9,140 nt of DNA from B4-G1 sp964393895 (GTDB lineage Bacteria; Chloroflexota; Anaerolineae; B4-G1). Below the pieces are notes generated by a model. The model ran no database searches. It worked only from the letters and a program-made list of their open reading frames with translations, and was not told where the DNA came from. The position numbers and the translations under genes were made by a program. The DNA is taken from assembly GCA_964393895.1 (NCBI GenBank), contig CAYMWP010000162.1, positions 1 to 9,140 on the forward strand. Reading direction: 5' to 3'. Each line of letters starts with the position of its first letter. Position 1 is the stretch's first letter. Shown here piece by piece: positions 1-6,013 of the stretch.

Positions 1-54
1 GGTGGCGGGCCGCGCAGAGCGGGCCGCGGTGGGTTCGACTCCCATCCACTCCCG
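1..54 (+). tRNA. selC: tRNA-Sec (selenocysteine), 3' part only
   Basis: This is the 3' portion of a tRNA; the acceptor 5' strand, D arm and anticodon lie before the window. The T arm is clear: stem 29-33 (GTGGG) pairs with 41-45 (CCCAT) around the loop TTCGACT (34-40). Before it is a very long variable arm: GCGG (5-8) with CCGC (24-27) and CCGC (10-13) with GCGG (19-22), a G/G mismatch between them, and loop GCAGA. After the T stem come eight nucleotides, CCACTCCC (46-53), then G54. An 8-bp acceptor with a 5-bp T stem, G73, loop TTCGACT and the longest variable arm are the bacterial tRNA-Sec pattern. A 7-bp acceptor (Ser or Leu) would leave C as discriminator, which fits poorly. CCA is not encoded. 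The UCA anticodon cannot be seen, so the identity rests on this half. Confidence 0.68.
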
Positions 55-74
55 CAGTTTGCGCTTTTTCGACG

Positions 75-125
75 TAACTGGCGGCCTTCCCGTTGTCATT
101 GCAGACCAGGGAAGGCCGCCAGTTA
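75..125. terminator. 17-bp perfect inverted repeat, likely bidirectional terminator
   Basis: Positions 75-91 and 109-125 are perfect 17-nt inverted complements (core TGGCGGCCTTCCC) around a 17-nt loop. The hairpin lies between the 3' end of the tRNA and the stop codon of the convergent minus-strand cyclase gene, where a shared terminator is expected. No good T run follows on either strand (only TATGCTTT on plus), so its efficiency as an intrinsic terminator is uncertain. It could also be a dispersed palindromic repeat. Confidence 0.5.
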
Positions 126-144
126 TGCTTTGGTCCAAACCCTC

Positions 145-3100
145 TCATATTCCCTCATAGTTGGGACGGGCATAGCCCCAGCCTCTCATTCTTTCCACCT
201 CCAGTTCCATTTTCAGTTGCTCAAAGATGGCGCGTGATTCGCGCCACATTGATTCTCCGCGCGCCAGGTCCCCTTGATCCATCTCGTAGCGGGCCCATTC
301 ACGCAGTGTGCGCGCCCGCTCTCCCTCGGCCCCTATCCGGGTAAATATCTGCGCGCTTTCATCAAAGCAGGATGCGGCGTCGTACGTTTGGTCATTGATG
401 GCGATGGGTTTCGCCACGAGCGCTAATATCATTCCCAAAGTGCGCCAGGCTCCACCGATGAGAGTCGGCGCTCCTACCTTCTGTCCCAGCGCCAGCGCCC
501 GTTGCGCTGCTGTGAGCGCATCATCCACTTTGTCTTGCCCCAGGCAGGCCTCGGCCAGGAAGCGATACGTGCGCGCCAACCAGCCTCCCTGGCCGGCGAT
601 CTCGGCCCAGCGGATGATGCGCCGCAGGTCGTACTCGGCGACGCGATATTCGCCCATCCCAACCCGCGCGCCGCCCAGGTTGCTGAGGAACGCCATTTCT
701 CCGTTCCGATTACCGGTCTCGTAAGCGGTCTTGAGCGCTTCCTGGTAGAGGGCAGCGGCGGCACCATAGTCTCCCCGCAAGCGAGCGTGTTCGCCCAGGT
801 GGTTCAGCATCGCCCCTATTCTCTCCCGGTCGCCCAGTTCCTGGTATAGGGCAACCGCCCTGGCATTATAGTGAGCGGCGTTCCCGTGATGTCCCAACAG
901 GCTATGCACTCCGCCGAGCAGGTTCAAGCTATCCGCCATCTCGCGCCGGGTGTCCAGTCCGGTACTGAGCACCAGGGCCTGTTCACCCAGTTCCAATGCC
1001 GCTTCTGCGTCTCCCAACCTGTAAAAGCCCCATCCCTTTCTGAACAACGCTCTTGCCAACTCCGTCTTGGCGACTTTACCTGCCTCCTGCGCACTTCTGG
1101 CGATGGTTTCCGCCTGTCCTGCGCTTTCCAGCGCGGAGGGATAGTCGCCCTGGGCGTCTTGCGTTCGAGATAGCCTGTTCCACGCCCGCGCCTGGGCCAC
1201 TATGTCACCACTCGCTTCCGCCGCCTGGCGCATCGCAGTGCAGGCTTTTGCTGCTTCTGTGTATTGAGCCTGCCATAACAGCATCTCTGCCAGTCCCTCG
1301 TACAAAGAGACCTGCTGTTCCACGTACATTTCCAGAGTGGCCTCGGCCAGATGGGTTTCGGGGGTCTCGGCGTCCGGCAAAAGCAAAGCCAAGGCCTTCC
1401 GATAGTAGCCAATGGCCGTCTCCGGCGCGTAGGTGTTGCGAGCTTGTTTTCCGGCTCGTCCATACCACCCGGCTGCTTGTATCATCTCCCCCGCCTGCTC
1501 GTAATGCTCGCCGATCAGCCCGGCGTACTCGCCCACCCGCTCTCCGCTGCGCTCGAACAGCCACGCCGCCACCTGCGCGTGGTAGGCCCGCCGTAGCCGC
1601 TTTAGCACGCTTTCGTAGGTGACATCGTGCAATATGGCGTGCTTGAATATATATTCTCGCTCTCCGGAAAACACCGATTCGTCTCGTCGAAAGATCAGCT
1701 CTTTCTCGCACAACGCCCGCAGCGTGGCGCGTATATCCTCCGGCCCCATAGCCTCGCCCACCGATTCGCCGATGCGCTCCACCGCGCCGCCCCAGAAAGC
1801 GCGCCCTATCACCGACGCCCGTTGTAACACCTCGCGTTCTGTCGGCAGCAGCCGGTCCAGCCGCGCCTGGAGCACGCCGACCATCGTCGGCGACACTCGT
1901 ATCTCGGTCAGCCGTTCCGCCCTCACCCGCCACCTATCGGGAGACTTTACGATCACGTCATCCTCGATCAGAACTTTGATGAATTCTTCGATGTAGAATG
2001 GATTCCCTTCTGCCCGGCTCACGATCAGGTCCCTCAAGTTTAGTGGTATGCGATCCACTTTGCGCAGGATATCGGCGACTAGCTGACGGCTGCCTTCTTC
2101 CGAAAGGGGGCGCAATTCCAGGCGTGTGTGCGCCTCCTGCCTCCCACCGCCCCACGATGGCCGCCGTTCAAAGAGAGAGGGGCGAGCCAGACAGACTATC
2201 AGCAAGGGGGCGTGGCGGCACTCGCGAGCCAGATGATCAACCAGATCCAGCGAGCCTTCGTTAGCCAGGTGGATGTCTTCGAGAAAGATAACCGCCGGGC
2301 TGCGCTGCGTCACTGCCGCAAAGAATTGAGTGATATAGTGGAAAGCGCGGTCGCGGATCTGCCGCGCGTCACCGAGGATGCCTCGCAGGTAGGGGCTGGC
2401 GGAAAAATCGAATCCGATCAGGTGGCCGATAAAGTGCGCCTTCTCTATGCCATCCGCTCCCATAAACTCGGCGATGCAGCGCTCTAACTTTTCCCGGGCT
2501 AGGATGGCCGGGTCGTTGTCCTGGATTTCGAAACGGAACGAAAAGAGGTCACGGATCAAAAAGTAGGGCATGTTGCTCATCTTTTCGTCGGCCCGTCCCT
2601 TAAAGTGGGCTATTCTTTCCAGCAATAGCGCGATCCAACTGTCGAATTCGTAGAGCAAGCGGGATTTGCCCACCCCAGCCTCGCCGACGACAGTGATAAC
2701 CTGTGCCTCTCTCTTGTCCATCACTGCACGTAGGCTGTCTTGCAGTTGGGCTAACTCCGCCTCACGCTCCACCATCCGCGTCTCAATGCCCTCCACCCCT
2801 CGGCTGGCGAGGCGGAAGGCACGTGGCCTGGCCCTCAGCACCGCATAGGCAGGCACCGGGTCGGCCTTCCCTTTGACGACTACCGGCTCCATCATCCACA
2901 CGCTAAAGAGGCCGCGCACGTGCCGGTAGGTGTCGTGTGAGACGAGAACCCCTCCCACGGGCGCCGCTTCTTGCAACCGGCACGCTAGATTTACCGTGTC
3001 TCCCATCGCCGTGTATTCGGCGGTCGTTCCCACCACGCCTAACAGTACCGGGCCGGTGTGAATGCCTATTCGGACAGAGATGGGGGAGTGCGACCTCAAG

Positions 3101-3507
3101 TTCCAATCCTTGATCTCTTTTTGCATCGCCAACGCTGCCCGAACCGCTCGTTCCGGGTCGTCCTCGTGGGCGGATGGAGCGCCAAAGATAGCCATCACCG
3201 CATCACCCATGTGCTTGTCAATTGTACCGCCGTGGGCGATGATCGCCGAGTCCAACCGCGCCCAAACGGCGTTCATCGTGTCGCGCACCTCTTCGGGGTC
3301 CATCGTCTCTGTCATCGCCGTAAAGCCAGAGATGTCGGCAAAAAGGACGGTGACTTGCTTGCGCTGCTCGACGGCGCGCCGTGATTTCAGCACGGCCAGC
3401 TTTTCGCGCGCGGCGGCTATCATCGTATCCACTACGTCGTCGCCCAGGGTGGCGCGTTGCGCGTCTAGCGCCGAGATCGCTCGCTCAAGCTCTTCTCGCT
3501 CTGTCAT
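145..3507 (-). CDS. Class III adenylate/guanylate cyclase - AAA ATPase - TPR fusion protein
   Basis: This is a predicted cytoplasmic signalling protein of 1120 aa that should make cAMP (or cGMP) from the nucleoside triphosphate. An N-terminal helical segment (1-48) precedes the cyclase domain (about 50-225). The catalytic set looks complete: metal Asp58 (FADISGF) and Asp102 (KHMGD), purine-selecting Lys98 and Thr166 (EYTAMGDTVN), and transition-state Asn173 and Arg177 (NLACR). Thr in place of Asp at the specificity position marks class IIIb, the bicarbonate-responsive type (sAC, CyaC). A STAND/AAA_16-like ATPase follows, with Walker A GEAGVGKS (275-282) and Walker B VIFLED (406-411). From about residue 680 to the C-terminus there are TPR-like helical repeats. 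The start at 3507 is supported by AGGAGG (3513-3518) five bases upstream. The gene stands alone; a candidate promoter lies at 3863-3891. The effector and sensed ligand are unknown. Confidence 0.93.
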   Translation of the reverse strand: MTEREELERAISALDAQRATLGDDVVDTMIAAAREKLAVLKSRRAVEQRKQVTVLFADISGFTAMTETMDPEEVRDTMNAVWARLDSAIIAHGGTIDKHMGDAVMAIFGAPSAHEDDPERAVRAALAMQKEIKDWNLRSHSPISVRIGIHTGPVLLGVVGTTAEYTAMGDTVNLACRLQEAAPVGGVLVSHDTYRHVRGLFSVWMMEPVVVKGKADPVPAYAVLRARPRAFRLASRGVEGIETRMVEREAELAQLQDSLRAVMDKREAQVITVVGEAGVGKSRLLYEFDSWIALLLERIAHFKGRADEKMSNMPYFLIRDLFSFRFEIQDNDPAILAREKLERCIAEFMGADGIEKAHFIGHLIGFDFSASPYLRGILGDARQIRDRAFHYITQFFAAVTQRSPAVIFLEDIHLANEGSLDLVDHLARECRHAPLLIVCLARPSLFERRPSWGGGRQEAHTRLELRPLSEEGSRQLVADILRKVDRIPLNLRDLIVSRAEGNPFYIEEFIKVLIEDDVIVKSPDRWRVRAERLTEIRVSPTMVGVLQARLDRLLPTEREVLQRASVIGRAFWGGAVERIGESVGEAMGPEDIRATLRALCEKELIFRRDESVFSGEREYIFKHAILHDVTYESVLKRLRRAYHAQVAAWLFERSGERVGEYAGLIGEHYEQAGEMIQAAGWYGRAGKQARNTYAPETAIGYYRKALALLLPDAETPETHLAEATLEMYVEQQVSLYEGLAEMLLWQAQYTEAAKACTAMRQAAEASGDIVAQARAWNRLSRTQDAQGDYPSALESAGQAETIARSAQEAGKVAKTELARALFRKGWGFYRLGDAEAALELGEQALVLSTGLDTRREMADSLNLLGGVHSLLGHHGNAAHYNARAVALYQELGDRERIGAMLNHLGEHARLRGDYGAAAALYQEALKTAYETGNRNGEMAFLSNLGGARVGMGEYRVAEYDLRRIIRWAEIAGQGGWLARTYRFLAEACLGQDKVDDALTAAQRALALGQKVGAPTLIGGAWRTLGMILALVAKPIAINDQTYDAASCFDESAQIFTRIGAEGERARTLREWARYEMDQGDLARGESMWRESRAIFEQLKMELEVERMRGWGYARPNYEGI

Positions 3508-3643
3508 AATGTCCTCCTAACTGTCCGGCGCGGGGTGAGCACGCCGCGTGCGAACGGGTTTCGCGGCCCCGTTCCGCATCTGGGGATGCTGCATTCCTCG
3601 GCCTGAATGACGCTATTCGTATTACTGGTCACCTGAAAGTTTC

Positions 3644-3823
3644 GATCACGAATGGCGCAAATCGGCGAATGACACGAATTTTGCCCAAAACCGCTCAAAA
3701 CATTGGTGAAATTCGTTCATTCGTGCCATTGTCTCTGCTCAAAAAGTTGGGGTAAAAGTAGGCGGAATGCCATTCCGCCTTACATTACCCCGGTTTATTG
3801 AGATGATACGTGCCATTCGTGAT
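3644..3823. repeat. ATTCGTG / CACGAAT repeat cluster with inverted copies
   Basis: ATCACGAATGGC near 3645-3656 recurs inverted as GCCATTCGTGAT at 3812-3823. Between them CGAATGACACGAATTT (3665-3680) faces AAATTCGTTCATTCG (3709-3723), which could form a stem of two 7-bp helices with a small bulge, and TGCCATT follows. Variants of one short unit (ATTCGTGnCATTCGTG) thus occur several times in both orientations. This looks like dispersed intergenic repeat DNA; a function in the cyclase leader is possible but not shown. Confidence 0.5.
3749..3791. repeat. Hairpin-forming inverted repeat
   Basis: AGGCGGAATG (3760-3769) and CATTCCGCCT (3771-3780) are perfect inverted complements around one base. 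An outer pair, GGGGTAA (3749-3755) and TTACCCC (3785-3791), extends the structure across a small internal loop. It lies in the presumed leader of the cyclase gene. The sequence just after it (3788-3809) resembles the outer arm of the palindrome at 7733-7820. Confidence 0.55.
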
Positions 3824-3862
3824 AAGGCTCCAGTCTTTCCCGGTGTCAGGTTGCCAGTTCGT

Positions 3863-3891
3863 ATTATAGTATCGCATCCGTCTGCCCACAA
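3863..3891 (-). promoter_or_regulatory. Candidate sigma-70-type promoter for the cyclase gene
   Basis: Read on the minus strand, TTGTGG (3891-3886) and a perfect TATAAT (3868-3863) are separated by exactly 17 bases. It points toward the cyclase gene and would start transcription near 3856, giving a leader of about 350 bases that contains the hairpins and repeats of 3644-3823. The -10 is consensus and the -35 only partial. No better candidate was seen closer to the gene. Confidence 0.45.
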
Positions 3892-3930
3892 CCGCCGCTC
3901 ATGGCGATGCATCGTGCTCCAGCGGGAGCA

Positions 3931-4050
3931 GGCAGCGTCGTCCAGCATGTGGACCCGGTTGCCGCCCACCCCGTGTGCCAGGATCACCGTCGCGCCGGTG
4001 GGCGATCCCGACATCGGCCGGTGCACGCTGGGCAACGGTGCTGACGCCAT
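3931..4050 (-). pseudogene. Remnant of an alpha/beta-hydrolase N-terminus
   Basis: On the minus strand, from an ATG at 4050, about 39 codons read like the start of an alpha/beta-hydrolase core. They include GATVILAHGVGGNRVHMLDDAA, broken here as GATVILAHGVGG then NRVHMLDDAA. The strand followed by HG-x-GG-NR is the oxyanion-hole region of that fold. After DDAA the resemblance is lost in this frame. A shift of one base gives a short continuation (LLPLEHDASP, then a stop) that could be the next helix. No nucleophile elbow (GxSxG), Asp or His of a catalytic triad follows, and there is no room for a full enzyme of about 250-300 aa. I read it as a decayed gene fragment; a chance ORF remains possible. 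The cyclase promoter candidate lies just downstream of it. Confidence 0.42.
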
Positions 4051-4090
4051 TTTACGCTCATTCCAACAGGATAACAAGTTTGGCCCAAAG

Positions 4091-4185
4091 CCAATGCGGT
4101 TTGATTAAAGCTGTAGCATAGCCCCTTGTGCTCGTGTTCCCCGTCCACAAGGGGCTATATGCTACGCTTATCTAAACGGTATTGG
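4091..4185. repeat. MITE-like imperfect palindrome
   Basis: GTAGCATAGCCCCTTGTG (4113-4130) pairs with 4146-4165, which carries the complement with two extra bases (CACAAGGGGCTATATGCTAC). The pairing continues outward imperfectly: CCAATGCGGTTT (4091-4102) faces AAACGGTATTGG (4174-4185). A related GGCCCAAAG flanks both ends. The element is about 95 bp with a 15-base loop. No target-site duplication or transposase was seen, so a mobile origin is inference only. Confidence 0.55.
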
Positions 4186-4204
4186 GCCCAAAGCTGACGC
4201 AACT

Positions 4205-4233
4205 TTTTGAGTTTATGAAAAGTGTGCTATAAT
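4205..4233 (+). promoter_or_regulatory. Promoter with extended -10, upstream of xer
   Basis: A perfect TATAAT (4228-4233) is preceded by TGC (4225-4227), an extended -10 element. TTTTGA (4205-4210) lies 17 bases upstream as a weak -35; TTGAGT (4207-4212) would leave 15. The predicted start near 4240 gives a leader of about 160 bases, almost all of it occupied by the nested inverted repeat 4253-4385. It is the only clear promoter before the four-gene plus-strand operon. Confidence 0.62.
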
Positions 4234-4252
4234 CAACCAAAGCGTCCGAAAA

Positions 4253-4385
4253 GGTCACTGCTCAGCATGACCCAGACCTCCGAGGTCTAGAGTGCCTGTG
4301 CGGGTGAAACCACGGCCTGTACAGGCACAGTCACGGGCAAAACAGCTTCCAAAGACCTCGGAGGTCTATAGCCTGAGCAGTTACC
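4253..4385 (+). repeat. Nested triple inverted repeat in the xer leader
   Basis: Three pairs of arms are nested. The outer pair, 4253-4265 and 4373-4385, is 13 nt with one mismatch and contains ACTGCTCAG / CTGAGCAGT. The middle pair is AGACCTCCGAGGTCT (4274-4288) and AGACCTCGGAGGTCT (4353-4367), perfect over 15 nt, and each arm is itself a palindrome around one base. The inner pair is GTGCCTGT (4292-4299) and ACAGGCAC (4321-4328). The structure ends two bases before the Shine-Dalgarno GAAAGGA (4387-4393), so folding of the mRNA could affect xer translation. It may equally be a dispersed palindromic element inserted in the leader. Confidence 0.7.
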
Positions 4386-4399
4386 TGAAAGGAATGTGT

Positions 4400-5290
4400 A
4401 TGCGGGCACAGGTCCGGGATTTCCTCAATCTAGTTGCAATAGAAAAAGGGTACTCGGGACACACCGTCGCGGCTTACCGCAACGACTTGAATCAGTTCTC
4501 GAGTTATTTGGAGGAAGGGCGGGTTTCCTCCTGGCAAGAGGTAAAGCAGGCGCACATCTTGGATTACGTGCTGGCCCTGAGGGAGCGTGAGTATGCCCCT
4601 GCGACTATGGCTCGCAAGGTTTCGACCATCAAGTCGTTTTTCGGGTTCCTGGTGGCCGATGGCGTACTTTTGGATGACCCCACCGCTACGTTAGATTCGC
4701 CTCAGGCGGATAAACATCTTCCTCACCCCCTAAGCCCGGCCCATGTGGTTCGTCTGTTAACGGGGCCGGGCCGGCCCAACACGCCGAGCATCCTGCGGGA
4801 CAGGGCCTTGCTAGAGTTGATGTACGCGACCGGCATGCGGGCCAGTGAGATCGTCGAGTTAGAGATGAGCGCGGTGGATCTGAAAGCTGGAACGGTGCGC
4901 TGCGTGGGAAAGGGAGACAAGGAGCGCATTCTACCGCTGCACGAGCGGGCGCGGGAAGCACTAGACGCTTACCTGAAGGTGGATCACACCAGGCTGGCGC
5001 GGGGTCGCGCCGAGAAGGCATTGTTCCTCAATCACCACGGACACCCTTTGACCCGCCAGGGTCTCTGGCTGATCGTCAAAGAGTGCGCTACGGCAGCGGG
5101 TCTCGAGCAGGAGGTCACCCCTCACACGTTGCGTCATTCCTTCGCCACTCACCTGCTCGATGGAGGGGCCGGGCTGCGCCAGGTGCAACAATTACTGGGG
5201 CACGCCGATATTTCTACCACACAGATCTATACCGAGGTTTCCACCCGGCGCAAGCGGGAGGCTTACGACAGGGCTCACCCACGGGCGTAG
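4400..5290 (+). CDS. xerD: Tyrosine site-specific recombinase, XerC/XerD type
   Basis: A 296-aa tyrosine recombinase, matching the usual XerC/XerD length of about 298. It should cut and rejoin DNA at a dif-like site to resolve chromosome dimers. The N-terminal SAM-like core-binding domain covers about 1-85 (FLNLVAIEKGYSGHTVAAYRNDL) and the catalytic domain about 108-285. All active-site residues are present: Arg147 (ATGMRASE), Lys171 (GKGDKER), His242 and Arg245 (HTLRH), His268 (LLGHADI) and the nucleophile Tyr277 (TQIYTEV). I chose ATG 4400 because AAAGGA (4388-4393) lies six bases upstream; ATG 4394 sits directly on that site. A start at 4292 is in frame but would translate through the leader palindrome. 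It is first in a plus-strand operon. XerC versus XerD cannot be settled here, and a plain integrase is possible, though no phage genes are near. Confidence 0.9.
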   Translation: MRAQVRDFLNLVAIEKGYSGHTVAAYRNDLNQFSSYLEEGRVSSWQEVKQAHILDYVLALREREYAPATMARKVSTIKSFFGFLVADGVLLDDPTATLDSPQADKHLPHPLSPAHVVRLLTGPGRPNTPSILRDRALLELMYATGMRASEIVELEMSAVDLKAGTVRCVGKGDKERILPLHERAREALDAYLKVDHTRLARGRAEKALFLNHHGHPLTRQGLWLIVKECATAAGLEQEVTPHTLRHSFATHLLDGGAGLRQVQQLLGHADISTTQIYTEVSTRRKREAYDRAHPRA

Positions 5291-5348
5291 CAAGCGTGAT
5301 TTACCGCCGCGCGGGGAGGGGAACCGCAAGCCGATATAAGGAGGCGCT

Positions 5349-5993
5349 ATGAGTTATGCCGAGAAACTCTTGTTACCCAGCGAGCGCGTCGTGCGGGTCG
5401 CCCGCGATCACTGGATCGTGTTGCTACTCACGATTTTGATTGATGGGGCCGTCGGCGTCGTCATCGTTGGGCTTTCGGTACTGGGGATCATTCTTTCTCC
5501 GCCCTGGACGTGGTTTGGTCTACTGTTGCTGCTCGTTCCTATCGCGCACCTTACGCTCCGTATTTGGGTGTGGTGGAACAAACAATACATCATCACCGAC
5601 CGGCGCATCATCCAAATCGCGGGGACGTTCAACAAGCGTGTGTCCGACACTCTGCTGGAAAAGGTCAACGACATCGTGATGGAGCAATCCGCGCTGGGCC
5701 AGGCGCTAAAATTCGGCGATATCGAGATCATCAGTGGCTCTGAAAGCGGCGTTGACGTCTTTCGGCGCATCGCTGACCCGATCATGTTCAAGCAAGCACT
5801 GCTCAATCAGAGAGAATCGCTGGGCAGCCTGGCTGATTTCGGGGAGCGAGCGGGCCGCGTGCTGAAGGCCCAAGCGCCAGGCGCGGGCGACGTCCCCGAA
5901 TTGATCGCAGAACTGGACGAACTATGTCAAAAGGGGCTGATTACGGACGCAGAGTTTGAGGAAAAGAAACGGCGACTGCTAGACAGGATTTGA
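5349..5993 (+). CDS. Membrane PH-domain (YdbS/bPH_2-like) protein with C-terminal SHOCT domain
   Basis: A 214-aa inner-membrane protein of unknown function. Two hydrophobic segments, about 22-49 and 54-72, probably form a helical hairpin. Then comes a bacterial PH-like domain (about 73-152), recognisable by WWNKQYIITDRRIIQIAGTF followed by the LLEKVNDI segment and GDIEIIS. The C-terminal 34 residues (DVPELIAELDELCQKGLITDAEFEEKKRRLL, about 181-212) are a SHOCT domain, a short helical module often at the ends of membrane or DUF proteins and thought to mediate oligomerisation. The start is well supported by AAGGAGG (5338-5344) four bases before ATG. It lies 58 bases after the xer stop and 20 before the next start, so co-transcription is likely. 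Proteins of this type are widespread; no specific role can be read from the sequence. Confidence 0.85.
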   Translation: MSYAEKLLLPSERVVRVARDHWIVLLLTILIDGAVGVVIVGLSVLGIILSPPWTWFGLLLLLVPIAHLTLRIWVWWNKQYIITDRRIIQIAGTFNKRVSDTLLEKVNDIVMEQSALGQALKFGDIEIISGSESGVDVFRRIADPIMFKQALLNQRESLGSLADFGERAGRVLKAQAPGAGDVPELIAELDELCQKGLITDAEFEEKKRRLLDRI

Positions 5994-6013
5994 GCGCCTG
6001 GAAGGAGAACTCG

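Larger units (their letters stand above)
3508..4399. other. Long divergent intergenic region rich in inverted repeats
   Basis: About 890 bases lie between the divergent starts of the cyclase gene and the xer gene, with no intact gene visible. In order, the region holds an ATTCGTG-type repeat family (3644-3823), a hairpin (3749-3791), a minus-strand promoter candidate (3863-3891), a hydrolase-like remnant (3931-4050), a MITE-like palindrome (4091-4185), a plus-strand promoter (4205-4233) and a nested inverted repeat (4253-4385). Positions 3520-3640 show nothing I recognise. Confidence 0.7.

Noticed and set aside
75..147. UGA stop of the cyclase gene followed closely by a long hairpin, reminiscent of a Sec codon with a SECIS, next to a tRNA-Sec gene
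   Set aside because: The reading frame stays open but runs through the palindrome and then antisense through the tRNA. The TPR protein already ends normally and belongs to no selenoprotein family; the hairpin is better explained as a terminator.
1205..1933. Long minus-strand open frame (242 aa) inside the cyclase gene
   Set aside because: It is a GC-rich shadow frame full of Arg, Ala and Gly, with no domain, overlapping the conserved TPR/ATPase coding frame.
4292..4399. Longer N-terminus for the Xer recombinase, starting at ATG 4292
   Set aside because: The extra 36 residues are translated from the palindromic leader, give no known domain, make the protein longer than the family, and lack a ribosome binding site as good as the one before ATG 4400.
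3508..4399. CRISPR array or tandem-repeat locus
   Set aside because: The repeats are few, differ in length, occur in both orientations and lack regular spacers; no cas genes are present.
4400..5290. Xer-type recombinase as the integrase of a mobile island ending at the tRNA
   Set aside because: It lies over 4 kb from the tRNA across a convergent gene, sits in an operon of cellular genes, and no duplicated tRNA end or phage gene is seen in the window.
5990..6013. TTG start giving eight more residues to the nucleoside phosphorylase
   Set aside because: It overlaps the previous stop and includes the AAGGAG ribosome binding site that serves ATG 6014.
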